Origin: Chaenocephalus aceratus
Taxonomy: Eukaryota > Chordata > Actinopteri > Perciformes > Channichthyidae
DNA length: 64,000 bases
NCBI GenBank assembly: GCA_023974075.1
Contig: JAMFTG010000066.1
Coordinates: forward strand, 248,001 to 312,000
Direction of reading: 5' to 3'
The translations under genes and the position numbers were made by a program. This document shows, piece by piece, positions 40,600-53,022 of the stretch. How positions within the stretch are numbered: the stretch's first letter is position 1; each line of letters starts with the position of its first letter. The notes below the pieces were generated by a model. It saw only the letters and a program-made list of their open reading frames with translations. It did not search any database and was not told the origin of the DNA.

Positions 40600-43500
40600 T
40601 AGCTTTCTAGCCCCTCATGCTATAATCATGTGTATTTTCTCCATTCCTGTTTCTGTGTCTTCTCGCAATTATCACTGGCCCCGTGTATCTCCTAATCGCT
40701 ATAACCGGCCTGCTCTCGTCTATCCCACATGCTCCACTGAGATCCAACATCTAGTTTCAGGCGGCCTGTGGAACTGCCAGTCAGCTGTTCCTAAGGCCGA
40801 CTTCATCTCTGGCTACGCTTCCCTGCAGTCTCTGGAGTTCCTTGCTCTCACTGAGACGTGGATTACTCCATTCATCACATCCACCCCAGCAGCTCTCTCC
40901 ACAGCATATTCCTTCTCCCATACACCCAGACCCACTGGCAGAGGAGGTGGCACTGGTCTCCTGCTCTCTCCCAAATGGAGCTTCTCCCTCTTCAAGCTAC
41001 CTAACTTCGCTCCTTCCACCTTTGAATTCCATGCCGTCACAGTAACCCATCCTATACCATTAACCATTGTTGTTCTCTACCGTCCACCAGGCGCCTTGGG
41101 GGACTTCTTGGAGGAATTAGATCATCTCCTCTCACACATCCCTGAAACTGGCCCTCCCGCTGTACTTCTCGGAGTCTTCAACCTCCAGACGGGGAAGATA
41201 GACGAACTAACATCTCTGTTAACCGCCTTTGCTTTCTCACTGTCTCCGTCCCCACCAACTCATAAAGCTGGCAAGTGTCCTTGATCTCATATTCTCAAGG
41301 AACTGCGCTACTTCTAACCTCTCTGTAAACCCGCTCCACACCTCCGATCACTTCTTCATTTCATTCTCTCTACCCCTTTCCAAACATAACAAACTAATCT
41401 CTTCTCATCCTGCACCTGTCCGCCGTAACCTCCGTTCCCTCTCCCCCTCTACCTTTGCCTCCTCGGTGCTCTCAGCCCTCCCTTCCTCTGACTCGTTCCA
41501 ACTCCTGCCTCCAAACTCTGCTGCAGAAACTCTCCTCTCTACTCTCTCATCCTCTCTGGACTCTCTCTGTCCTCTCACATCTCAGCAGGCTCCTCAGTCC
41601 CCTCCTGCTCCCTGGCTAAATGACGCACTGCGTGCTAATAGAACCTGTCCTTCGGGCAGCAGAGCGGAAACGGTGGAAATCCAAACACCGTGACGACCTC
41701 CTAACCTATCAGGCTCTCCTCTCCTCTTTCTCTGCTTCCATCTCTCAGGCAAAAAGCACTTTCTTTCAAGATAAGATCCAATCTTCCTATTCCAATCCTA
41801 AAAAACTATTTTCCATCTTCTCCACCCTCTTGGACCCCCCCAAAGCCCCTCCCCCCTCCTCCCTTCTGTCAAGCGACTTTGTTAACCACTTTGAAAAAAA
41901 GGTTGATGACATTCGCTCTTCTTTTTCTGACTCACCTTTACGCACCGCCGGATCACCTGAGCCACCTTCAACCGGCACACTAACCTCCTTTTCCCCTCTC
42001 TCTCCAAGTGAGGTTCTTACCCTCATTACCTCTGCCCGTCCTACCACCTGTCCTCTGGACCCTATCCCTTCAAACCTCCTTCAGACTATCGCTCCTGATA
42101 TTCTACCGTTTCTCACCCATTTCATCAACACTTCTCTAACTTCTGGTCACTTTCCAAACAGTCTCAAGGAGGCAAGAGTAAACCCTCTCCTAAAGAAACC
42201 CACTCTCAACCCGTCTGATGTTATAAACTACAGGCCTGTCTCTCTCCTCCCGTTCCTGTCTAAAACACTTGAACGCGCTGTCTTTAAACAACTCTCCTGC
42301 TATCTCCATCAGAACAACCTTCTGGATCCGCACCAGTCTGGTTTCAAGGCAGGTCACTCCACAGAAACTGCCCTCCTTGCTGTCTCTGAGGAACTGCACA
42401 CTGCCAAAGCAGCATCCCTCTCCTCTGTCATCATCCTGTTGGACCTGTCTGCTGCATTCGACACGGTGAACCATCAGATCCTCCTCCTTCGCACTCTCCA
42501 AGAACTTGGAGTTTCAGGCTCTGCACTTTCCCTCATCACCTCATACCTCAAAGACCGCACCTACAGGGTTACTTGGAGAGGGTCCGAGTCCGACCCTTGT
42601 CAATTAACTACAGGGGTCCCTCAGGGCTCTGTTCTTGGTCCCCTCCTCTTCTCCCTGTACACAAACTCGCTCGGATCTGTCATTAGCCCGCATGGTTTTT
42701 CATACCACTGCTACGCTGACGACACCCAATTCATTCTGTCCTTTCCCCGCTCAGAGACCCAGGTCGTCGCACGCATCTCTGCTTGTCTAGCTGACATCTC
42801 TCAGTGGATGTCCGCTCACCACCTCAAGCTCAACCTTGACAAAACTGAACTGCTTTTCCTTCCGGGAAAGATTGTCCCACTCTTGACCTGACTATCAACA
42901 TCGGCACCTCTGTTGTTTCCCCTGACTCAGACTGCAAGGATTCTGGGTGTGATCCTAGATAACAACCTGTCCTTCACTGCAAACATCGCTGCTCCAACCC
43001 GCTTCTAGCAGATTCACGCTTTACAACATCAGGAGGATCCGTCCCCATCTGACCCAGAAAGCGACGCAGGTTCTGGTCCAGGCTCTCGTCCTATCACGCC
43101 TAGACTACTGCAACTCCCTCCTGGCTGGTCTACCTGCATGTGCCATCCGACCTCTGCAGCTCATCCAGAATGCAGCTGCTCGTCTGGTCTTCAACCTTCC
43201 TAAATTCTCCCACACCACGCCGCTCCTCCGCTCCCTCCACTGGCTTCCGGTAACTGCTAGAATCCACTTCAAGACACTGGTACTTGCGTACCATGCTGCA
43301 AATGGATCTGGCCCTTCCTACATCCAGGACATGGTTAAACCTGTACACCCCAGCGCGTGCTCTACGCTCTGCATCAGCCAAACGACTCGCTGCACCCTCG
43401 CTGCACCCTCGCTGCACCCTCGCTGCACCCTCGCTGCACCCTCGCTACGAGGGGGACCCAAGTTCCCATCAGCAAAAACACGTGGGTTTGCTATCCTGGC

Positions 43501-43828
43501 TCCAAAATGGTGGAATGAGCTCCCCATTGACATCAGGACAGCAGAAAGCTTACACACCTTCCGGCGCAGACTGAAAACTCATCTTTTTCGACTCCACCTC
43601 GAGCGATAGAATTACTAACAAAGAACTGCTAACAGAGCACTTATATACTAATAAAGGACTGGCTTATCTATAGTCAGTTGAGTAGCACTTGAAATACTTG
43701 GCTCTATGAAACCTGATGTTACTTATATGATTCTGTTTTCTTCAAGGTTGTGTCTTCCTGGTCGAATGTACTTATTGTAAGTCGCTTTGGATAAAAGCGT
43801 CAGCTAAATGTAATGTAATGTAATAAGA
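40600..43828 (+). mobile_element. L2-clade LINE retrotransposon, decayed
   Basis: L2 elements copy themselves by target-primed reverse transcription using an endonuclease and a reverse transcriptase. Endonuclease sequence runs 40628-41430 (SLEFLALTETWI, VVLYRPPG, then LDLIFSRN and SDHFFISF in another frame). The reverse transcriptase lies in 41620-42891 (INYRPVSLLPFLSKTLER, DLSAAFDTVNH, TTGVPQGSVLGPLLF, and YADD at 42712-42723). A C-terminal part continues in another frame to 43610. The tail has GTCGCTTTGGATAAAAGCGT and ends in TGTAATG repeats, the L2 signature. Frame breaks near 41275, 41640 and 42885 and a GVFN in place of the catalytic GDFN show it is dead. An 11-bp repeat (GCTGCACCCTC, five copies) lies at 43389-43445. 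Confidence 0.93.
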
Positions 43829-44421
43829 AGCACAAAGCGTTACAGAACTTCAGCTGGAAATATATTCTGTTCAATGCTTTAACTCTTTATTAATTAACAC
43901 AACTTTAGTTAAGGCACCCTGTATGTAATATAAATGTGTAGGGGGGGGGGGGGGTACAGTGGGTGGTTATTGAAAATGTGTTCTGATATTCTTCACAGAA
44001 AATGAGCCAAGGCCATTGAGTGTGAGTTTGAAAAAATAATTGATCGTATCGTTTTTCTTTAGCTAAATAATGAAAACGGGTCCCACAGACCCAAACACCG
44101 TACAAGGGTTACGTTTAGATTGAACACTGGTCAGATGATCAAACAGAGGAAACAAATGGGTTAAAAACATGTTTGAGTCAGAACTTAAAAGTCTTCCAGA
44201 TTCCGAAGTTCATCTTTCCAATATATCAGCTGGTCATAAAAACAGATGACTGCATTTCTAACTATCAATGAAAGAGATTAGAGGGACTGAAAGAGAATTC
44301 TGACATTGTTGAAGAGAGCCTCGACACCAGTGCACTGTGCGAGATCTCCAGCAACACACAGTTAGAGGGCCGTAAGAGGCACACCGAGGGGAAGTCAAAG
44401 GTGAGCTGCTTCTTGAAGTCT

Positions 44422-44529
44422 CCTGAGCTGCCATGTGTGCTCAGAGACTTTCAGAGATCCTGTGTCTCTGAGCTGGAACCAGCTTCTGTTCGAGCTGCCT
44501 GCAGACATTCTGGGAACAAAGTAAGAACA
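44422..44529 (+). pseudogene. Truncated RING-exon fragment, right arm
   Basis: Counterpart of 14214-14322: TRIM RING sequence from CTGAGCTGCCATGTGTGCTC to GGGAACAAAGTAAGAAC with a two-base loss in the CNHSFC region. No start codon, no downstream domains. Confidence 0.75.
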
Positions 44530-44929
44530 CAAACCGTCCACTTCAAACTTTGATATATGAGCTTTTTCCTTTTTGTTACGTTGTTGTTTTTTTAAACGTA
44601 TTAAATGATCTTATGTGTTTATCTTCCAACAGATAGGCCTACCTGGACAAAGTCATCGTCCTGAACTGAACACCAAAGTACATTTCCCTCTGAAAGACAT
44701 CCTGCCTCCATCTGCTGGTGAATAAATGACAGCAGCATTTCCTGATGGTGATCATTCACCCTGTGACGGAGGGCAGAGAAAACGAAAGAGGATTTTGACA
44801 TCGTTGAAGAGCTGAGACGCCATTACAGGGTGTGGGATCTCTGCTGCGAGACACGTTTGGAGTATATCTGGGGAGAAGAGGAGAGACTTTGGAAGTTGGT
44901 GAGTCCTGTTGAAATAACTTTAATATCAA

Positions 44930-46357
44930 ATGGCTGAGAAAACCGTTCTTGTTGAAAGTTACCTGAGCTGCCATGTGTGCTCAGAGACTTTCAGAGATCC
45001 CGTGTCTCTGGGCTGCAACCACAGCTTCTGTTCGAGCTGCCTGCGGACATTCTGGGAACAAAGTAAGAACAAGAACTGTCCCATTTGTAAAAGAAAATCT
45101 TCTAAAGATGTTCCTGGGGTGAACTTTACACTGAAGGAGCTGGCTGACTCCTTTGCTGAGAGACAGGAAGCTGGATCATCTGAGACAGAGAAAGGAGAGA
45201 AGGAGGCGGAGGTGGTGTGTAGTAAACATCCAGACGAGCCTAGATTGTTCTGTAAGGATGAAGAGAGAGCTGTGTGTCCTGTCTGTGAGTTCTCTCTCCA
45301 CCGGAGTCACGAGGTGGTTCCTGTAGAACAAGCAGTCCGTGAGCTGAAGGACCTGCTGAAATCTGACTTAGAGTCTCTGCAGGACAAGAGGGACACATAC
45401 AAAGGAGTGGAGGACACATACAAGGAAGTGATTCAAGTGTCCGAGAAGCAGCTGCTGTCCACAGAGAGGCAGATCAGAGCAGAGTTCATCAAGCTCCACC
45501 AGTTCCTGAAAGAGGAAGAGGAGTCCAGACTGGCAGCTCTGAGGGAGAAGAGGAGCTGAAGGGGAAGACGATCAGCAGAGAGATGAAGAGCATTCAGGAG
45601 CACATCTCCTCTCTGTCACACAGCATCTCTGCTGTTGAAGAAGAGCTGCAGAAACACAACGGGCCCTTCCTCAGCAGCTATAAAGCCACTCAGAGCAGAG
45701 CCAGAGTCCAGAGCGCACTGGCAGACCCACAGCTGCTCTCAGGAGCGCTGACAGATGTGGCCAAACACCTGGGCAACCTGTCCTTCAGAGTCTGGGAGAA
45801 GATGAAGGACCAGGTCCACTTCAGTCCCGTCATTCTGGACCCAAACACTGCAAGCAGATGGCTCTCTCTGTCTGATGATCTGACCAGTGTGAGACGTGGA
45901 GACACATCTCAGCAGCTTCCTGGTAATCCAGAGAGATTCACTCAGTATGCTTCTGTTCTGGGCTCTGAGGGCTTCAGCTCAGGGAGACACAGCTGGGAGG
46001 TGGAGGTGGGAGATCACCCTGACTGGAATATAGGTTTGACTGAAGAGTCAGCTGACAGGAAGGGAAAGGTATTTGCCTCACCAGAAGATGGAATCTGGTG
46101 TTTATCACATCGCAGTGGAAAATACAGTAATGGTGCTGGTGAGACTGTCAGAGTGAAGAAGAATCTCCAGAGGCTCAGAGTCCAGCTGGACTATGACAGG
46201 GGGGAGGTGTGCCTTCTACGCCCCTGAAGACATGACTCCCATCTGCACTCACAGAGACACTTTCACTGAGAAACTCTTCCCATATTTCAGTATTGGAGAA
46301 GCTGGTGATGCTAAAACTGCTGATATCAAAATCTGTCAAAGTGAGATTCCTCTGTGA
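44930..46357 (+). pseudogene. TRIM-family gene copy (A33/TRIM35-like) with two frameshifts
   Basis: A near-identical copy of the 12.69-14.07 kb TRIM gene in inverted orientation. RING, B-box and coiled coil are intact in 44930-45559 (209 residues). A missing G near 45546 (GGGAGAAGAGG against GGGAGGAAGAGG in the other copy) shifts the frame and ends it. The coiled-coil end and PRY-SPRY resume in another frame at 45583-46227. An extra base near 46212 (GTGTGCC against GTGTCC) breaks it again, after which the frame runs to a stop after SEIPL at about 46357. The C-terminus is in frame where the other copy is clipped, so the two copies carry different lesions. It is a pseudogene if the bases are correct. 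If they are assembly errors it is a functional ligase. Confidence 0.82.
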
Positions 46358-48499
46358 CGCTCAGGAGTGTTAGTTCAGACTTTATTCTGACTTCGTCTGT
46401 CTAGATCCTTTTGAAATAATCAAGGTAAAAAACAACAGATGATAATCAGAATTTAATTTGAGTCTGTAAGATTTAAATGTTAAGAAAATTTGATTATGTT
46501 TTATTTGCAGAGTTTTACACGTTTTACTCAAAGTCTCAGAGCAACAAAACCAATTATATGTTTATTTTTTATAGTTTATCATTTTGTTATACGTTATTAT
46601 AATGTGTTTATGTAGTGCTGTCAAGTTAACGCGTTAACAACGCGTTAACAACGCGTTAACACCGCGTTAACACCGCGTTACAACGCGTAACGAAAAAAAA
46701 ATAACGCCACTAATTATTTTGACTGCGATTAACGCATGTGTATTTTTTTTCCTCGGCCGCCCCGTAGTTTCAGAGCGCATCGAATTTAAAATACCATCTA
46801 CAAGCTGATGCTGCTGACAGCCCCGCTTGTGGCAGACCACACTTCCACGCTCACCGGCAGGCACCGACTGGCCATCGGGAGGACCGGGAGGGTGTGTGTG
46901 TGTGTGTGTGTGGCCCGAGCGAGCGAGAGAGAGACCTTACGTGCATTGTTGTTGTTAGCATCTGGTGCTAGCTAGCTGCGCTAACGGATATAAGGAGCTG
47001 TTTAAATGAAAACAGAGGAGCGACATTTCGCCAGAACTGCGCCGAGCACTTGACCTTATGCAGGAAGCAGACAGCGGGACATTGTACGAAAAGTCAGCAC
47101 ACTCAGCACGGATAGTGCAACATGATTGCATTCTCAACACATACAATACACAAAGCAACACAACATGTTCTTCAGTTATATTATGTCTCTAGGTTATACA
47201 TTGTTTTAGACTGAACAAAGCTGTTTGTGTCACACTGGGATCAAAGATGATTTACATGACTTTATTAAATCAAGTTTTAAAACATGACTATTTTATTTCA
47301 ACAGGACCCAAAAACACAAGGGGTATAAAATGGATATATATATGGATTTACCCCTCTCGTTCTGTTATTTTCCTCTGATCTTTAATAATAGATTGTAGAT
47401 AGTTGATATATAGATGGCTGCACTTTGGTTAACAGCAGTGGTGTAGTGGGGATTTTTTTACTGGGTGGACGGGGCAGGGGTGGTGGGTGGACGGGAGACA
47501 CTATGGACGCGCTCGTGAACTGTCAACGGGGGGGGGGGGACCTCTGTGTCGCCAGTCAGCACAACTTACATGATGCCGTTTAGACAATATAATAATAAAG
47601 GCCGGTGCCGGCTGTCAGCGAACCGATCCGGCCTTTCTGCGCGACTATCACTCAAATGCGAGACATAGTCTCAATTTGTGGGACGCGGGACAAATAATAA
47701 AAATGCTGTGTGTGCAGTCCCGCACAGTGCGGGACACCTGGTTACCCTACAAACACACACGGTGCTTCCCCTCACACACACACACGCTTCAAATAAAGTT
47801 GCATAAATGCTTGAGCTACGTTTTTATTATAATTACTGTGAAATCTGCCCATTATGTTTTCGTCATTATTACAACAAACACACACTTGCAACTGATAACA
47901 CTGGCAATGATTTTAGATGTATTAGACTATTAAACAAAGAAATCATGCTTCAAATAAGTGGGGGTACGGCGTACCCCCGCGTCCAACGCCCACGACACCA
48001 CTGGTTAACAGACTAACATTGATTTCCTCAATTTATAAATTGACAGGCTCTGTAATTATACCATAACCTTTTCTCATCTATCCCTTAACTCGTCTTCCTA
48101 TACAGATTTACTTACCTCTAGTCAGGATTAAAGAAACATTCATCTGGTTGATTTTTTAGTCCCTGGTTTGTCTCTAGTCTAACTGCCATGAGAAAAATCA
48201 AATCAATGTTCCAAAATCCGTCACTAGATGTCGCTCATTGTACCAATACGGTTGATATAATACATAACATATTATTATTCTAGTAAAATGGCTCGCTTTG
48301 GCAAAAACCTGATCCATACAGGCAGCCCTAAATAATAACAAGTAACCATCATGTGTGGTGCTATCTGTAGTTGTCGGTCTTATTTTTTGTTGATGTCATG
48401 TTGTTTTCACCTGGGCCGGCCCTTGGCATAGGCAGTATAGGCGAATGCTAAGGGCGCATCAACCCATCGGGGCGCCGAAAATTGGGGAGACAAATTACA

Positions 48500-48775
48500 T
48501 CATGTATTTTTTAGCTGCCCGGATTATAACAGACAAAGACTCATTCTGAAAACTGCACTGGAACAACATAACATCAAGGACATGGATTTCAAGTCAATAT
48601 ACGAAAGTAAATCAAGAAATGAAGTAAACAAGCTGATCTTCAAGTTCCTCAAAAACACTGGTCTGAGGACAAGGATTTAATATAAACATTTAATAAATCA
48701 ACAGTAGGTGGCGATATATGCTCCAAGTGGAAGCGATTCGCCATTAAAGAAAGAAGAAGAAGTAGTAGTAGAAGA
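48500..48775 (+). mobile_element. Non-LTR retrotransposon 3' ORF remnant
   Basis: One frame reads CPDYNRQRLILKTALEQHNI, then INEVNKLIF-like sequence ending FLKNTGLRTRI and a stop, followed by an AAGAAGAAG tail. This resembles the C-terminus of fish LINE reverse-transcriptase proteins ending in a zinc-knuckle-like CP..Y block. Short and without a reverse transcriptase core. Confidence 0.5.
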
Positions 48776-49509
48776 AGAAATATGCTAACGCTACGAATAG
48801 GCACAACACTGATACTCTGTTTTTACTGACATATAACATTTGATTTCACCTTGCTCTATTTTTTTTTAACGCACGTTCAAAAATGGGAACATTTCCGGGA
48901 GTTTCAACCGGGTACCGGCCACCGAAAACAGGGACTCTGCCCGGAAAAAGGAGTAGTTTTTGTCACCCATCCGACTCTGTTTACAGCTAAGCACACACGC
49001 TAACATATAGACAACAAGCTCACTTGGGGTGGAGGCTTTTTTACATGTTGCTTGACTGCCTGCCCACATATCTGATCTAAACGTAGTAACGTGTATTGGG
49101 GAAGATAATTATTTAAAGTTATTATTTAATAATTGTGACATTTATTGTACTTGTTGATGGATGAATGATGCTGAAAGTGAGGGGGCAAAGAATACAACTG
49201 AGGGGGCAATGCCCCCTTTTGCCTGGCGCTGGGCCCGACTGGCATTCGATTGGCTGACGCCACCGTCGAGGCATCAAAAGTTGAACATTGCTCAACTTTT
49301 GAAGCGAGCAACGCCAGCAACGCTTCACGTCGCTTCCCAAAATGCAGTTCGGCTAAAAGGGACGTCACCCCATTCAAAGTGAATCGGCAGAAGCGTTGGA
49401 AGCTTCAACGCACGCCGCTGTGTGGACGGGCCGTGACGAGTGGTACGCGCGAGTATCAGAGTGGTGTGCGCGAGTATCAGAGTGGTGCGCCCAGTATCAG
49501 AGTGTTACC

Positions 49510-49700
49510 ATGGTAAATGGTAAATGGACTGTACTTATATAGCGCTTTATCCAGTCTTTAAGACCCCTCAAAGCGCTTTACATGCTACATGTCGTTCACC
49601 CATTCATACTGAGCAGTGTATGTTAGGACATGCACTAACATACATACACATTCACACACCGTTGGCCATCGGGAGCAACTCAGCCCCTCTAGCAGAGGGA
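49510..49700. repeat. Common teleost dispersed repeat
   Basis: GGTAAATGGACTGTACTTAT, AGCGCTTTATCCAGTC, CTCAAAGCGCTTTACA and TTCACCCATTCATAC in this order are typical of a very common fish interspersed repeat. Non-coding. Confidence 0.6.
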
Positions 49701-49822
49701 GAGGGAGGGGCTGCAGTATGAGCGTTGGAAGCTCAAATCAAGCGACTCGCTGGCTGTGTATTTGTTGTTAAATATCAGATAAACTACTATGCATACGTGA
49801 CTGGCGAGGCGGTGTGTGGCTA

Positions 49823-49943
49823 TGTGCAACTCAAGGCATATGCTCGAACGGGAGCCAGTGGCGCCAGCAGGGGGGGCCAGGATATATTTGTTGGCCCCCC
49901 CTGCTGGCGCCACTGGCTCCCGTTCGAGCATATGCCTTGAGTT

Positions 49944-49948
<5 letters not shown>
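49823..49948. repeat. Perfect 57-bp inverted repeat with 12-base loop
   Basis: Left arm 49823-49879, loop 49880-49891 (GATATATTTGTT), right arm 49892-49948. I compared the arms base by base and found no mismatch. The arms begin TGTGCAACTCAAGGCATATG and contain GGCGCC and a seven-G run. A CA microsatellite follows at 49945-49992. Confidence 0.93.
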
Positions 49949-49992
<44 letters not shown>

Positions 49993-50263
49993 ATTTGTAT
50001 TGTATTATTGTATGAGAGGTTCCAGGTTGAATTGAGGCGAATATTTGTAATGTTCAGGTTGTTGTGTTTAATATTCATGAGAATATTTGTCATTGTTCAA
50101 ATGATAATAAACATTAGCATAAAGCATATTTGTCCACTCATATGTTGATAAGAGTATTAAAAACTTGAAAAATATTCCTCTACGGTACATTTAGAACAGA
50201 TAAAAAAAGTGCAATTAATTTGCGATTAATCGCGATTAAATATTTTAATCGACTGACAGCCCT

Positions 50264-50637
50264 AAAAGGTAGGGTATGTAATTCACTTCAGATATACTTT
50301 TTGTTATATTCCATGGAATGCTCTTAACGTCCCGATAGCAATGAATACATTAAATGCTTTGAAAATAAATACATACAAAAATGTCATCTGTGGAAGCCGT
50401 GGCGCTGTAAAAAGCACGACCAGTCATTTTAGCCGGCCCGCTAAAATAACTGGATGGCCTACCTGCCTGTCAGCCTTCCATCTGGGCATCTCGTGCCCTC
50501 ATTGGTCAAGTTCGTGTGTGTTGGGGGAGGGGCTCTGTGAGGAAGTCTGAAGGAAGGGGCAGATTTTGTCCGGTTGTGTATTTTCAAATTCTAGCGCACT
50601 CGAGCTGGTTTCTCCATTCTTACCTACCCTACCTTTA
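50264..50637. mobile_element. TTAA-type MITE, diverged relative of 19059-19442
   Basis: Starts AAAAGGTAGGGTATGTAATT, ends CTTACCTACCCTACCTTTAA, and shares GGATGGCCTACCTGCCTGTC and CATTGGTCA with the 19-kb element. It abuts the composite insertion and is also missing from the left TRIM arm. Confidence 0.7.
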
Positions 50638-51308
50638 AAGTGATATTCAAATGATCCTTTAAATGATGTCATGAGATTGTTTGATTATGTTTTTTGTGAA
50701 TTCTTGGCTTTTAAGAAATGTATTCATTTTGTATGTTGTGCTGAAACTGCATGAAATCAACCAAACTAACAAATGAAAGCTGTCAATTCTCCTTTTATCA
50801 GCATCTAGTTAATAATGAGACGCTATAGCACTATAAGACATGAGTTTAACTTTTTGATATTTGTAGGTCTTTTGATGAATTATGTTTAGATATGGATATA
50901 TTGTTTTACTCTCCAGGGGCAAGTCATTTAATACTTCTATTCTTCATTGTTGCAATGTTTCCTTGGGACGTTTTCCGTACTGTATATACATGGACAATAA
51001 CATTTATTGTGATTGAAAATGTCAGTTTTTTATCAACTAAGATCTAGAATGTAGAATGAAGTTGAGTATTTGTAATGCTGCTTCAGATATCTTATGATAT
51101 AATAACCAGCAGTTTGAAGCAGAAATGCGTCTCTGAACTTGATATTGGTTTCTTCAGGTGATTCTGTCATATGTGACAAATTACAAATATAAATGACAAA
51201 AGACAATTGTACAATAAACTATAATATAAATAAATAATCTGAACTTCTTAATGATTTCATCTCTTCTTGTTTTTTGCATTGCATCCCTTCAAACATCTGT
51301 TTTAACCT

Positions 51309-52560
51309 TAAAGTCCACCTATCATGGTATTTCTAGGCATAGGTCTCAGATATATACAAAACATGTCTATGAAGTGTTACAGATCACCCGTTCTAGCCAT
51401 GCCTCATATCCCTCTATTCCACTTCCTGTTTCAAAAGTGCTGATTTTATGTATAAAGCTAAAAAATTAAAAAGGAGGGGTCTGAGCTCTAATGCGGGACC
51501 CGGCAGCTACCGTCTAAACTAAATGCTGCCGTGATGAAACGCCATATCATGGATTATCAAGGATCTGAAACAGTCTGGAGCTCAAAGGCTTTCTCTCTTG
51601 CCGGTTACACCACAAGAGGCTCGTTCACACTTTAGTTCCGAAGTGTTGCGTTCACACCAAAAAAATCCGGAACTAAAATTAGATCATGTGAACCTTTTCA
51701 CCCCTCTTTCCGTCCCTGCTGCTAGAGAGTAGGGACTTTCGTGGGAGAAAAGGTTCCTGTGTCTGATTGGCTGGGCGGATTGCAAACCACGCCCCGTAAA
51801 ACTCCCAAAAAGTTTTGTGAAGCCGCCATTTTATTATCCTCGCATTAGCATTATTAGCATTAGCATTAGCCCAGCGCAGAAACGCAGAGAGACTAACTTA
51901 TGGCAACACAAAATAAAACATGGGAGCGGTGGAGATGAGGAGGTGTCGGCGTTCTGGCGATTTACTTGGAAGGCTTCAGTAGAAGCCGCTGGGACTCCCA
52001 GCAGCTTCTACTGAAGCCTTCCCCAATTCCGGGGACTTCCGGTGGCGGTATACGCCGTGAAGTTATTTGCGGCCTGCCAGTAAACCCAAAGAAGAAGAAG
52101 CCTAATCCTCCCCCAGGGTATCTTTCCGGTGTGAACGCGATCTGTACTTAGTTCATGAGAACTAAAGAGTTCTCATGAACTTTTGTGGGAAAAGTGCTGC
52201 AGTGTGAAAGCGCCTACGGTGAGTTCCTTTCTACTTCCTGCTTCTTCACACACATGCTCTCCAGCACAGGTTAGCTCTGAGTGTTAGCCATGCTAATGTA
52301 AACAAATACCATATTACGTCCAAAACAGTCGGGCGTTGTTTCTGATAGCAACTTTCTGATTGGGCCGTGGGTCCACATTTCAGATATTACGTCATATCGG
52401 ACTCAAATCTGGATCAGCTCCGTTGTTCCCCGTTTTTAGAGATTTGGGTACGGAGGAAAAGAGAGAGGGTTTTATTTTCTGACGCTGCGTGAGTTCCCCG
52501 ACGCACCGGGGACACATGTTGATGTATAAAAGACATCAAAAAGTGCATTTTGCATGATAG
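51309..52560. mobile_element. TTAA-type element, counterpart of 11097-11785, with a nested insertion
   Basis: Reverse complement of the left-arm element (TTAAAGTCCACCTATCATGG to GTGCATTTTGCATGATAG). A 599-bp element splits it at 51617-52215, beginning AGGCTCGTTCACACTTTAGT and ending CAGTGTGAAAGCGCCT, with AAG/ACG on its two sides as a possible 3-bp target duplication. The nested element contains a 26-bp hairpin at 51968-52022 with a single mismatch. Confidence 0.75.
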
Positions 52561-53022
52561 CTTAATTTGTGTGAAGTGAAAATATCTGGAAGTTACGTAA
52601 GCTGAATTCCCTCTGAACGCAGAGGCGAAGAGCCATAAAGGGCACAGAGTAGAGATGTTTGCTGGTATATGAAGCATCAAAAGTGATATTGTGAATAATA
52701 GCAGGAGATAGGAAGTGAAATTATACCCAAACTAAATTATAGAATTCCCTTGTTTGTTTCTTTGCGATGTGTCAAAAACAACAAGTGGTTCAAATGTCTG
52801 TACATTTGTTTATTTACAGCATAAAAATTGTAAAACGTTTCACATCTGAACTGAAACAAGATGCTGTAAATTTACGACTGAAGCGCGCCGACATTTTGTA
52901 AAAACTGAGCGTCAACATCAGAAAATAATTTGTTTTCAAAAACTGTACAAACTCTCAGCAAAAACGAGAATACAAAATAAAAAATACGAACAAATAAATT
53001 CTAAATAATAATAGTGATGTGA
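52561..53022 (-). other. cdc6 3' untranslated region and flank
   Basis: AT-rich. AATAAA on the - strand at 52809-52814 lies about 208 bases past the cdc6 stop and is the likely polyadenylation signal. Confidence 0.5.

Larger units (their letters stand above)
46613..50263. mobile_element. Composite hAT-like insertion in the right TRIM arm
   Basis: Starts TAGTGCTGTCAAGTTAACGC and ends GACTGACAGCCCTA. Five 11-bp AACGCGTTAAC-type units follow the left end, and ATTAATCGCGATTAA precedes the right end. The left TRIM arm lacks it, so it inserted after the duplication. Nested inside are an AGTGGTGTAG...ACACCACT unit (47440-48003), a LINE 3' remnant (48500-48775), a Harbinger fragment (49240-49435), a TGGTAAATGGACTGTACTT teleost repeat (49510-49700) and a 57-bp hairpin (49823-49948). 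Target duplications are not clear. Confidence 0.7.
43917..52560. repeat. Right arm of the inverted segmental duplication
   Basis: Reverse-oriented counterpart of 11097-14817, enlarged by later insertions: about 4 kb at 46613-50655, 599 bp at 51617-52215, and roughly 240 bp near 44530-44770. It is absent from the left arm at all three points, so these are insertions after duplication (or, for the smallest, possibly a deletion in the left arm). Confidence 0.85.
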
